Positions 1-6,290 of a stretch of DNA of 10,128 nt are shown in pieces. Under the pieces are notes generated by a model. The model saw only the letters and a program-made list of their open reading frames with translations. It was not told where the DNA came from and did not search any database. Source of the DNA: Altererythrobacter sp. (GTDB lineage Bacteria; Pseudomonadota; Alphaproteobacteria; Sphingomonadales; Sphingomonadaceae); NCBI GenBank assembly GCA_011524425.1, contig WTKI01000066.1, positions 1 to 10,128 on the forward strand, written 5' to 3'. The stretch's first letter is position 1; every line of letters starts with the position of its first letter. Both the position numbers and the translations under genes were made by a program.

Positions 1-988
1 TGCGATGGACATAGTCATCCGGGTGCCATGGCGTGTCAAAATTGAAGACATGGCTAACGCCTTTGATATCCAATCCGCGCGCTGCAACATCAGACGCTAC
101 AAGGATATTGATGTCACCAGACTTGAACCGCTCTAGCTCTTTCAGCCGGTTTGACTGATCCATATCGCCATGGATTTCACCGCTGGCAAAGCCATGGCGC
201 TGCAGGCTCTTATTGAGTTCGCGCACAGTGGTCTTGCGGTTAGCAAAAATTATCGCCGTCTCGACCTGGTCATGCTGCAAAAGCCACCGCAGCGTTTCGC
301 GCTTTTTGCGCGTCTCAACCGGTATCTTGAATGCTGTAATGTCTTTGTTGGTTGATGCCGCGCGACTGACTTCGATACGCTTGGGATTGCTGAGAAACTT
401 CTTCGCAAGTTTCTCGATTGGCGGCGGCATTGTAGCAGAGAACAGCATGGTTTGCCGCGTTTCCGGCAGTTTGTCGCAGATGAATTCGATGTCGGGGATA
501 AAGCCCATATCAAGCATGCGGTCCGCTTCATCGATTACCAGAAGCTCGCAGCCATTGAGCAGGATCTTACCGCGCTCAAACAGGTCCATCAAACGGCCAG
601 GCGTCGCGATCAGCACGTCCACACCTTCGTCCAGCGCTTTAAGCTGGTCGCCCATCTGGACGCCGCCAATAAGCAACGCCATGGTCAAGTCATGGTTCTT
701 ACCATATTTTTCGAAATTCTCGGCAACCTGCGCTGCAAGTTCCCGCGTGGGCTCGAGAATCAAAGAACGCGGCATCAGGGCACGGCGGCGGCCGGCTGCC
801 ATGACATCGATCATTGGCAAAACAAAACTTGCTGTCTTGCCAGTCCCCGTCTGTGCAATTCCGATGAGATCCTTCATCATAAGAACCGCGGGAATGGCTT
901 CGGCTTGAATGTCAGTCGGCTGAGTATAGCCAGCCGCTTCTACGGCTTGCAGCAATTCGTCTGAGAGGCCGAGATCGGCGAAAGTCAT
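1..988 (-). CDS. DEAD-box ATP-dependent RNA helicase, RhlE-like (3' end outside window)
   Basis: This is an ATP-dependent RNA helicase that unwinds short RNA duplexes, probably in ribosome assembly or mRNA turnover in the cytoplasm. It reads from ATG at 986-988 leftwards without a stop to the window edge, giving 329 residues. The superfamily-2 motifs appear in order: Q motif around residues 21-28 (GYTQPTDIQ), Walker A AQTGTGKT at 45-52, PTREL at 80-84, TPGR at 129-132, DEAD at 153-156, SAT at 184-186, and ARGLD at 303-307. Motif VI is just starting (HR at 328-329) when the window ends, so only the end of the second RecA domain and the variable basic C-tail are missing. The start sits at the usual distance before the Q motif, although no strong ribosome binding site precedes it. 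The order of motifs and the sequence PRSLILEPTREL recall alphaproteobacterial RhlE-like helicases. I am sure of the family, less so of the subfamily. Confidence 0.96.
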   Translation of the reverse strand, partial: MTFADLGLSDELLQAVEAAGYTQPTDIQAEAIPAVLMMKDLIGIAQTGTGKTASFVLPMIDVMAAGRRRALMPRSLILEPTRELAAQVAENFEKYGKNHDLTMALLIGGVQMGDQLKALDEGVDVLIATPGRLMDLFERGKILLNGCELLVIDEADRMLDMGFIPDIEFICDKLPETRQTMLFSATMPPPIEKLAKKFLSNPKRIEVSRAASTNKDITAFKIPVETRKKRETLRWLLQHDQVETAIIFANRKTTVRELNKSLQRHGFASGEIHGDMDQSNRLKELERFKSGDINILVASDVAARGLDIKGVSHVFNFDTPWHPDDYVHR

Positions 989-1133
989 AGGCTAATAAAA
1001 TTTTCCGGATAGGCAGCGCAGAAACGCGCTGAGCATTTTGGACCGGATCCCCTCCGATCACTCGAGGCGCCATTCGCTGAAAAGGGGCAGAAAGTCAAGT
1101 TTGTGCAGCGCAGCAAGCCCGGCTGCTTCACTC

Positions 1134-1718
1134 TCAGGCCTCAACAGGCACAAGCTCTCTTAACCGGGTAAGCTCACAATTGGCGCCTGAACGCGATTGC
1201 AACTTATCGCGTGCAACACAAATCTTACCGTCCTCGTTGCGTTCAACGTAGAAGCCCGAATAAAAATCGCGAGCACGGCAAGTCTTGTCGAGGCGCGCGC
1301 TGACGAGACGATCATTCATGAACAAAACCAGACGGTTGCCACTGCCCGGCTGGACGCCGGAGATATCTTTGACAGCGATGCAATCATCCATTTTGCGTTC
1401 TTCATAGCGCTGCTGAGTACGTGTGCCCAATTGATCTGCCATGAGGTTGCTGCGCGGAGCCCGCGAAGCCGGTGCGATGCGAATGATCACACGCTGCTCT
1501 ATCCTCACCTGCCGGTGGATTGGTGATGCGTATAAAGCTTCAAGACGCTTGGCCTCGTCGCTCAGCCGATCAGACTGAGTAAGCGGATCAAATTCCGGGT
1601 CGAGATTTGCCGGATGCTCAAGCTGCTCTTGCATATCGGGCGCAGTCACAGGCGCATTGGCAACCAGCAAAGGAAGCGCAAGCGCAATCGCGGCAGTCCA
1701 TGTGAAATACGTCTTCAT
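1134..1718 (-). CDS. Hypothetical exported protein with four cysteines
   Basis: I do not recognise this 194-residue protein. The N-terminus MKTYFTWTAAIALALP followed by LLVANA looks like a Sec signal peptide: one early lysine, a hydrophobic core at about residues 5-18 and an ANA site near 20-22. This points to the periplasm or outer envelope. The middle is charged and probably partly helical or disordered (residues 25-105). The C-terminal part from about residue 110 holds four cysteines at 113, 147, 167 and 181, suggesting a small domain with two disulfides. An upstream in-frame ATG at 1730 would add four residues. I prefer the ATG at 1718 because a GAGGG ribosome binding site lies five bases before it, overlapping the upstream ATG. 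The gene follows the same strand as the helicase but ends 145 bases before it, so co-transcription is possible but not shown. It is a real gene by its start signal, signal peptide and sustained frame; its function is unknown. Confidence 0.8.
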   Translation of the reverse strand: MKTYFTWTAAIALALPLLVANAPVTAPDMQEQLEHPANLDPEFDPLTQSDRLSDEAKRLEALYASPIHRQVRIEQRVIIRIAPASRAPRSNLMADQLGTRTQQRYEERKMDDCIAVKDISGVQPGSGNRLVLFMNDRLVSARLDKTCRARDFYSGFYVERNEDGKICVARDKLQSRSGANCELTRLRELVPVEA

Positions 1719-1723
1719 TCGAA

Positions 1724-1728
1724 CCCTC
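1724..1728 (-). promoter_or_regulatory. Ribosome binding site deciding the start of the exported protein
   Basis: On the minus strand this reads GAGGG, five bases before the ATG at 1716-1718. It selects that ATG over the ATG at 1728-1730, which it overlaps. Confidence 0.65.
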
Positions 1729-1916
1729 ATGGACCGTCTGCGGATACAGTTCCGGTCATCATTCCTGCTTGCTCATAAAGTATGCGCTTGAATATGGGCT
1801 TAATGAGCGTTCACATTAGAGGCTAATACCAGTGTCCCATCACCTCAGCGAACGCCAAAGGAACACGGTCTTGCGAATCTCTGGAACAAGCGAGACCTGC
1901 ATGCCATAGAGCAATC

Positions 1917-3344
1917 ATGTCTAACGCTGCTGCATTTGCATCTGAAGCACAGGCCCTTTTGGGTCCGCGCGGTTTCACCTGTGATCCGGAATTGCTTGAA
2001 CCATGGCTGACCGATTGGCGCGGAAGGTTTACAGGCAAAGCTCTGGGTCTCGCCTCGCCTGCGTCGACAGAACAGGTATCTCAATTTGTCAAACTATGCG
2101 CAAAGCACAATGTGCCTGTCGTACCGCAAGGCGGCAATAGCGGCATGGTTGGTGGAGCTACCCCGGACAAGGCTGGAAATTCTGTTTTGCTTTCATTGCG
2201 GCGGATGAATCAGGTCCGCCAATTTGATGTTTCGGGTAAGCAAATCATCGTTGATGCAGGATTGGTTCTGCAAACTTTGCATGAAATTGTAGAGGCCGAA
2301 CATTTGCGGTTTCCACTCACGTTAGGCGGCAAAGGTTCAGCGACAATCGGTGGCCTAATTTCAACCAATGCCGGCGGTACGCAAGTGCTGCGCCATGGGA
2401 CTATGCGCGCGCAAGTGGTCGGCATCGAAGCTGTGCTGGCAGATGGACAAATATTTGACGCTCTGACTGCCTTGAAGAAAGACAATCGCGGGTTTGACCT
2501 CAAGCAATTGCTGATTGGCTCTGAAGGCACGCTTGGCATTGTAACCGGTGCAACTCTGAAGCTTGCACCGGCCATGGCAGATCGCGTGGTTGCTTGGGTT
2601 GGCTTGAAAAGCATTCATGCTGCGCGCGAGCTACTGGTTAAACTGGAAACGCATTTGTTTGACGAGCTTGAGGGTTTTGAAGTGATGCCTGCGCACTGCC
2701 TCAGCAGCGTGTTGCAGCATCTGCCAGATGCGCGCAATCCGCTGGAAGGCGACCACGCTTGGCACGCTTTACTGGAGCTGGCGGTAAGCGGTAACAGCGC
2801 GCAATCCGTTAGAGATCAGCTTGAAGCCTTGTTAGCCGAAGAGCTCGAGGCACAATCAATCGCTGACGCAGTCATTGCTGCCAATGAAAAACAGGCAGAG
2901 GATTTCTGGTTGCTGCGCGATTCCGTCGCGCCAGCAGAAAAAGAAATCGGACCAGCCGTCCAGCACGACATTTCCGTCCCGGTGGCAAAAATGCCTGACT
3001 TTATCGAAACAGCTGGTCCTGCCCTGGAGGCCCGGTTTCCCGGTACTAAAAGCGTTTCTTTCGGACATTTGGGCGATGGCAATGTGCATTTTCATGTCCT
3101 CGCGCCCCCCGGCGCTGTTCCTGGAGAATGGGAAGACGGCGAAGGAAAACTCATAAGCGCTATGGTCTATGACCTGACAAGCGAATGGGGCGGATCAATC
3201 AGCGCAGAGCACGGTATTGGACAAATGAAGATCGGCGAACTTGCCCGCTTGAACGATCCAGTATCCTTGCAACTCATGCGCAGTGTGAAGCTCGCGCTGG
3301 ATCCTCAAGGCATCCTCAATCCAGGAAAGCTCGTGGCAGTTTAA
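1917..3344 (+). CDS. FAD-binding 2-hydroxyacid dehydrogenase (D-2-hydroxyglutarate/D-lactate/glycolate oxidase family)
   Basis: This is a 475-residue flavoprotein of the FAD-binding type 4 plus FAD-oxidase C-terminal family, which oxidises D-2-hydroxyacids to 2-oxoacids and passes electrons to a carrier. The FAD-binding half shows PQGGNSGMVGG at 70-80, IGGLISTNAGG at 144-154 and LLIGSEGTLGIVT at 198-210. The substrate/metal half shows GHLGDGNVHFH at 383-393, SAEHGIG at 429-435 and DPQGILNPGK at 462-471. H384, H391 and E431 match the metal ligands of characterised D-2-hydroxyglutarate dehydrogenases, and H432 the proposed catalytic histidine. R334 matches a substrate-binding arginine, but the lysine expected near 349 is Gln. 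The length is normal and there is no signal peptide, so it is cytosolic or peripheral to the membrane. The substrate cannot be fixed from sequence. D-2-hydroxyglutarate is the best guess, with D-lactate and glycolate as alternatives. The start ATG has only a weak ribosome binding site, and no better upstream start is visible. Confidence 0.93.
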   Translation: MSNAAAFASEAQALLGPRGFTCDPELLEPWLTDWRGRFTGKALGLASPASTEQVSQFVKLCAKHNVPVVPQGGNSGMVGGATPDKAGNSVLLSLRRMNQVRQFDVSGKQIIVDAGLVLQTLHEIVEAEHLRFPLTLGGKGSATIGGLISTNAGGTQVLRHGTMRAQVVGIEAVLADGQIFDALTALKKDNRGFDLKQLLIGSEGTLGIVTGATLKLAPAMADRVVAWVGLKSIHAARELLVKLETHLFDELEGFEVMPAHCLSSVLQHLPDARNPLEGDHAWHALLELAVSGNSAQSVRDQLEALLAEELEAQSIADAVIAANEKQAEDFWLLRDSVAPAEKEIGPAVQHDISVPVAKMPDFIETAGPALEARFPGTKSVSFGHLGDGNVHFHVLAPPGAVPGEWEDGEGKLISAMVYDLTSEWGGSISAEHGIGQMKIGELARLNDPVSLQLMRSVKLALDPQGILNPGKLVAV

Positions 3345-3457
3345 GCGACGGCTTGCCTAGCGCCGTTTGAACGCCTAAAGCGCGTGCGACTTTTGGTCGA
3401 GAGGCATCGTTTACGCGTTGCTGCTCAAACTATCAGCCATCCAGGCTTACCCTAATC

Positions 3458-3463
3458 GGAGAG
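3458..3463 (+). promoter_or_regulatory. Ribosome binding site deciding the sapC start
   Basis: GGAGAG lies five bases before the ATG at 3469-3471. It identifies that codon as the start, rather than an in-frame TTG at 3418 that would add 17 residues with no matching ribosome binding site. Confidence 0.75.
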
Positions 3464-3468
3464 AATTC

Positions 3469-4266
3469 ATGGCCAGCGCGCCGCAGATGAACTTGCCCCT
3501 TTTCTACAAGGACCTTCTTCCACTCAACAGCCGCGATCATAAGGCATGGAAGAGCCGCACATTCGACAACGCAGCGTTTATCGGGGAAACGCATGCCGTC
3601 CCGCTTACCATAGACGAGTTTGTGGACGCTCAGCGTGTCTTCCCCATCGTATTTACAGCCGGAGACAATCCGCTGCCGATCGCCCTTATGGGAATGAACG
3701 AAGGCGTGAATGTTTTCATTGATGATGAAGGCAAATTTATCGAGCAGGTTTACATCCCTGCCTATGCTCGCCGTTATCCTTTCATCTTAGCGCGTCTGCG
3801 CGAAGACAGCGAAGAGATGTCGCTGTGTGTAGACCCATCAGCCGATGTTGTTGGTGACTATAAGGATGGCCAAGAGCTGTTTGACGGTGAAGGCCAGCCT
3901 ACCGACTACACCAAGAGTGTTCTCGATTTCTGTGAAAAGTTCGAGCAATCCGGCCAGCGCACAAAAGCGTTTATGGAACAGCTTGAAAAGCACGAACTAC
4001 TGATGGATGGCGAGATTGCGATCACGCAAAACGACGATCCGGAAAAGCCGTTCGTATACCGCGGTTTCCGCATGGTCGATGAGAAGAAAGTCGCAGGCCT
4101 TTCTGACGAACAAATCGTCGAGCTCAATAAGAGCGGCGTCCTCGTGCTGATCCATGCGCACTTGTTCTCGCTCAACCTGATGCGCAATATTTTTGCCCGT
4201 CAGGTCCAGCAAGGCAAAATGCCGCAGCCGGTGATGCAGCCGCCCAGCGGACAGAAAGCCAATTAG
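3469..4266 (+). CDS. SapC family protein
   Basis: This 265-residue protein matches the SapC family (about 250 residues in known members). The recognisable features are the N-terminal LPLFYKDLLPLNS at about 9-21, the FPIVFT strand at 58-63, the PLPIALMG segment at 68-75, and the hallmark PAYARRYPF at 97-105. A C-terminal helical segment contains LIHAHLFSLNLM at 227-238, and the tail is short and proline/glutamine-rich. The family is named after a Campylobacter fetus surface-layer locus, but its biochemical role is poorly defined. In alphaproteobacteria members often sit near TonB-dependent receptors; no receptor is visible here. There is no signal peptide. The gene lies 124 bases downstream of the FAD dehydrogenase on the same strand. 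A weak hairpin between them (ACGGC 3348-3352 with GCCGT 3362-3366) is not a convincing terminator, so read-through is possible. The family assignment is confident; the function is not. Confidence 0.9.
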   Translation: MASAPQMNLPLFYKDLLPLNSRDHKAWKSRTFDNAAFIGETHAVPLTIDEFVDAQRVFPIVFTAGDNPLPIALMGMNEGVNVFIDDEGKFIEQVYIPAYARRYPFILARLREDSEEMSLCVDPSADVVGDYKDGQELFDGEGQPTDYTKSVLDFCEKFEQSGQRTKAFMEQLEKHELLMDGEIAITQNDDPEKPFVYRGFRMVDEKKVAGLSDEQIVELNKSGVLVLIHAHLFSLNLMRNIFARQVQQGKMPQPVMQPPSGQKAN

Positions 4267-4295
4267 GCACTAGATTATCAGCTATAAATAAAGGC

Positions 4296-4324
4296 TTGAA
4301 TGCCTTTGCGACGCTGACTATCTT
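4296..4324 (+). promoter_or_regulatory. Putative sigma-70-type promoter for the small RNA
   Basis: TTGAAT (4296-4301) and TATCTT (4319-4324) are separated by exactly 17 bases and would place transcription start near 4331. Each hexamer matches four of six consensus positions, so the case rests on spacing and on the structured RNA that begins immediately downstream. The -35 box lies in the loop of a small palindrome: AAAGGC (4290-4295) pairs with GCCTTT (4302-4307). Confidence 0.35.
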
Positions 4325-4330
4325 GAAAGC

Positions 4331-4435
4331 ATTCGGAGCGGTTTTCCCTCATATCCGTTCCGGATTGTGCGCCTTTGGGCGCATATCCTCCCTGAACCTT
4401 GGCCACCTCGTGCAAAAGCACGAGGTGGTTTTTTT
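4331..4435 (+). ncRNA. Candidate small regulatory RNA with C/U-rich anti-SD-like motifs
   Basis: This stretch between sapC and the convergent amidohydrolase gene holds no ORF of note but has consistent RNA structure. Hairpin 1 pairs CGGAGCGG (4334-4341) with CCGTTCCG (4355-4362), including one G-U pair, and exposes a 13-base loop containing TTTTCCCTC. Hairpin 2 pairs TGCGCC (4368-4373) with GGCGCA (4378-4383) and can be extended by GAT (4363-4365) with ATC (4385-4387). A single-stranded linker starting CTCCCTGAACC follows, then the strong terminator hairpin at 4403-4428 with seven T residues. C/U-rich single-stranded segments that could mask Shine-Dalgarno sequences are typical of several alphaproteobacterial trans-acting small RNAs such as the suhB/alpha-r14 type; I claim similar design, not homology. 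A promoter-like pair sits at the right distance upstream. The alternative is a structured sapC 3' UTR, possibly processed into a small RNA. Confidence 0.5.
4403..4435 (+). terminator. Strong Rho-independent terminator (sapC / small RNA)
   Basis: A perfect 11-bp stem, CCACCTCGTGC (4403-4413) with GCACGAGGTGG (4418-4428), has an AAAA loop and is followed by seven T residues (4429-4435). No T-tract exists in the opposite direction, so it acts on plus-strand transcription only. It ends 54 bases before the stop of the convergent amidohydrolase gene. Confidence 0.95.
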
Positions 4436-4489
4436 ATTTGTGCTGCGAAGATTAGTTGAAAAAGCGAAGCAAGGACTGAATCGCGCGTA

Positions 4490-5446
4490 TTACTCTGCCG
4501 CGAGCGCCGAAAATCCTGTGCCGCCCCTTTCAGCAGTATAGGAACCGAGCAAGCGCGCAAACTCAGCAACCAGGCCCGCAACCTCTTGCAAACTATCGTT
4601 TGGCTTATCGAGGTCGTCGTCGAGGTAGATCGAGCGACACAATTCTAGTTGAAGGGCGTGAATGCCGTGGCGTGGAAGCCCATGTGCATCGAGCACATAT
4701 CCTCCCGAATAAGGTCGATTATAGGTAACAATTCGCCCTTTGGATTCGAGAAAGCGTTGGCCCTTTGATACCAGTCCCGGATCACAAGACGCGCCAAAAC
4801 GATCCCCGATAACAAATTCGGCCCCTCGCGATTCTCCCGGTTTTACGGGAAGAGGCGGCATCGAATGTAGGTCGATCAAGAGGGCTGAGCCCCATTCATC
4901 TCGGATCTGAGCTAATTGCTGGCTCAAGGCCTGATGATAGGGACGGTGAATAGTGTCGATACGGGCGGTCAGCTCGTCCTGTGTCAAAGGCCCGCGCCAA
5001 ATTTCGCCTAGGCCTGCCAAACGCCGCGGTATTAGACCCAAACCGTTTCGCGCCCGCCGATTAGCGATAGAATTTTGCGGAGCCGCCCCACGCTTTTCCG
5101 AAATCATTGTCCAATCAATGTCTTCAGGTGACCTGTTCAGATCAAGTATCGCGCGCGGAGCGTGCGCAATAAAAAGCACAACGCCTAGCGATTGCAGCAC
5201 TTCAAGTGCAACCGCATCGACATAACGATCTTCCAACCGCTTTTTAACGAATTCAGGCTGGCGCAGCCGTCCATGCATTTCAGCGGTGTAGTCGCGTCCG
5301 GCATGTGGAACCGCAATGACAACCGGAAGATCAACTTTAGCTGGACTATAGACGCTAAAGGGGGCGCCTGCCCGCTTTTCCGGCAAAGAAGCGCAGGCGG
5401 CAGTCCCATTGCGCGAATCATTAGGGTCAAACGTCGCGTTTACCAT
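4490..5446 (-). CDS. N-formylglutamate amidohydrolase family protein
   Basis: This 318-residue protein belongs to the N-formylglutamate amidohydrolase family, which hydrolyses N-formyl-L-glutamate to formate and glutamate, the last step of one histidine degradation route. Visible motifs are VPHAGRDY at 46-53, APRAILDLNR at 96-105, LIDLHSMP at 190-197, RPYSGGY at 244-250 and LQLELCRS at 265-272. His48, the DLHS Asp192/His194 and the conserved arginines fit the zinc-dependent hydrolase pattern. It has no signal peptide, so it should be cytosolic. The first 30 or so residues look unconserved, and no other Met precedes residue 57, so the ATG at 5446 is taken despite a weak ribosome binding site. 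No hut genes are nearby, so a histidine-utilisation role is not supported by context; many alphaproteobacterial copies of this family are stand-alone. It is divergent from cpdR with a 95-base gap that must carry both promoters. Confidence 0.93.
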   Translation of the reverse strand: MVNATFDPNDSRNGTAACASLPEKRAGAPFSVYSPAKVDLPVVIAVPHAGRDYTAEMHGRLRQPEFVKKRLEDRYVDAVALEVLQSLGVVLFIAHAPRAILDLNRSPEDIDWTMISEKRGAAPQNSIANRRARNGLGLIPRRLAGLGEIWRGPLTQDELTARIDTIHRPYHQALSQQLAQIRDEWGSALLIDLHSMPPLPVKPGESRGAEFVIGDRFGASCDPGLVSKGQRFLESKGRIVTYNRPYSGGYVLDAHGLPRHGIHALQLELCRSIYLDDDLDKPNDSLQEVAGLVAEFARLLGSYTAERGGTGFSALAAE

Positions 5447-5541
5447 CGCTTATTGCTGCCCGCCCCCGTGCAATGTGTCAAAGTAGGTCGCGTTGATATC
5501 CGAGGAAGATTTCTTAATCCCTTGGCGCTAAACAGCCTGAC

Positions 5542-5937
5542 ATGTCAGAAACAACAAAGCCCCGGATCCTTCTTGCAGAAGATGATGAAGCGATGCGCAT
5601 TTATCTCGAGCGCGCGCTCGTCAATGCCGGTTATGAAGTGGTCGCGGTTGATCGAGGTACAGCGGCATTACCGCTGCTGGAGCAAGAAAAGTTCGACCTT
5701 TTGCTATCCGACATCGTTATGCCGGAAATGGACGGCATCGCGCTGGCACAGCATTGTTCCGAACTAAGCCCGTCGACTAAGGTCATGTTTATTACTGGTT
5801 TCGCCGCAGTTTCACTCAGAGCTAGCCGCGAGCAGCCCAACGCCAAAGTGCTGTCAAAGCCGTTTCATCTGCGCGACCTGGTCCTTGAAGTAGAACGTGT
5901 CTTTTCAGACGCTCAAGACCTCTCAACAGTTGGCTAA
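5542..5937 (+). CDS. cpdR: CpdR-type single-domain response regulator
   Basis: This 131-residue stand-alone receiver domain has no output domain. The acidic pocket is E13-D14-D15, the phosphoacceptor is D57 (LLLSDIVMPEMDG), the switch threonine is T85 in KVMFITGFAAV, and the conserved lysine is K106 in VLSKPFHL. The strings LLAEDDEAMR, DIVMPEMDGI, KVMFITGFAAV and AKVLSKPFHL closely resemble Caulobacter CpdR. There, the unphosphorylated protein primes the ClpXP protease to degrade cell-cycle substrates, including CtrA with further adaptors, and the CckA-ChpT phosphorelay switches it off. The receiver is full length with a short extra C-terminal tail (about residues 122-131). No strong ribosome binding site lies at the usual distance; GAGGAAG occurs only about 35 bases upstream, and an in-frame stop at 5515-5517 excludes a longer ATG-started form. 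A tRNA follows on the same strand. The ClpXP role is inferred from the family. Confidence 0.92.
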   Translation: MSETTKPRILLAEDDEAMRIYLERALVNAGYEVVAVDRGTAALPLLEQEKFDLLLSDIVMPEMDGIALAQHCSELSPSTKVMFITGFAAVSLRASREQPNAKVLSKPFHLRDLVLEVERVFSDAQDLSTVG

Positions 5938-6051
5938 TTGAAAGCGGCAGTAAGATTGCTGCATTTGTAGTGCGAATCGCTTGCGTGCATGAGTGACCTT
6001 GGTTAAAGGCCGCGTCCGCTGCTTGTTACATTGCAGCGTGCTTGATGGTGT

Positions 6052-6126
6052 GGGCGTATAGCTCAGTGGTAGAGCACTGTGTTGACATCGCAGGGGTCGG
6101 AAGTTCAACTCTTCCTACGCCCACCA
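6052..6126 (+). tRNA. tRNA-Val (anticodon GAC), CCA encoded
   Basis: A 75-base cloverleaf is visible. The acceptor stem GGGCGTA (6052-6058) pairs with TACGCCC (6116-6122). The D-arm is GCTC/GAGC (6061-6064, 6072-6075). The anticodon arm is CTGTG/CGCAG around the loop TTGACAT (6082-6088), with GAC at 6084-6086. The variable loop has five bases. The T-arm is GGAAG/CTTCC with loop TTCAACT. The discriminator is A6123 and CCA is encoded at 6124-6126. It sits 114 bases after cpdR; I see no convincing promoter of its own. Confidence 0.98.
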
Positions 6127-6143
6127 TCGAAAACTTATGAAAA

Positions 6144-6167
6144 GCCCGCCTAATCGGCGGGTTTTTT
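6144..6167 (+). terminator. Rho-independent terminator after tRNA-Val
   Basis: GCCCGCC (6144-6150) and GGCGGG (6156-6161) form a GC-rich stem with a five-base loop, followed by six T residues (6162-6167). It begins 17 bases after the tRNA 3' end. Confidence 0.93.
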
Positions 6168-6290
6168 CATTTTCGGCCCATATTGCCACTGATAGCCTAC
6201 GCCCTTGCTTGCACCGCAGCATTCCTCTGCTAAAGCGCGCAGGACATTTTCTCCCCAGGTCGAAAATCAATTGAGAGTTATAGGGCAAAC

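Noticed and set aside
213..908. A 231-codon plus-strand open frame over the helicase gene
   Set aside because: The opposite strand carries all DEAD-box motifs in order; this frame is serine/arginine-rich shadow sequence.
1070..1098. TTGACT on the minus strand (1098-1093) as the helicase -35 box
   Set aside because: The -10 at the right spacing would read GAATGG or a neighbour of it, which is too poor a match to call a promoter.
1815..1827. ATTAG-AGG-CTAAT inverted repeat in the divergent gap before the FAD dehydrogenase
   Set aside because: Five-base arms are expected by chance, and there is no promoter element alongside to make it an operator.
3348..3366. ACGGC/GCCGT hairpin after the FAD dehydrogenase as a terminator
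   Set aside because: It has only five base pairs, a nine-base loop and three T residues, so read-through into sapC cannot be excluded.
3418..3468. A longer sapC starting at TTG 3418
   Set aside because: It has no ribosome binding site and adds residues outside the family core, while GGAGAG at 3458-3463 points to the ATG at 3469.
6205..6233. TTGCTT and TGCTAA as an icd promoter
   Set aside because: The spacing is right, but both boxes match the consensus poorly, so it is not supportable from sequence alone.
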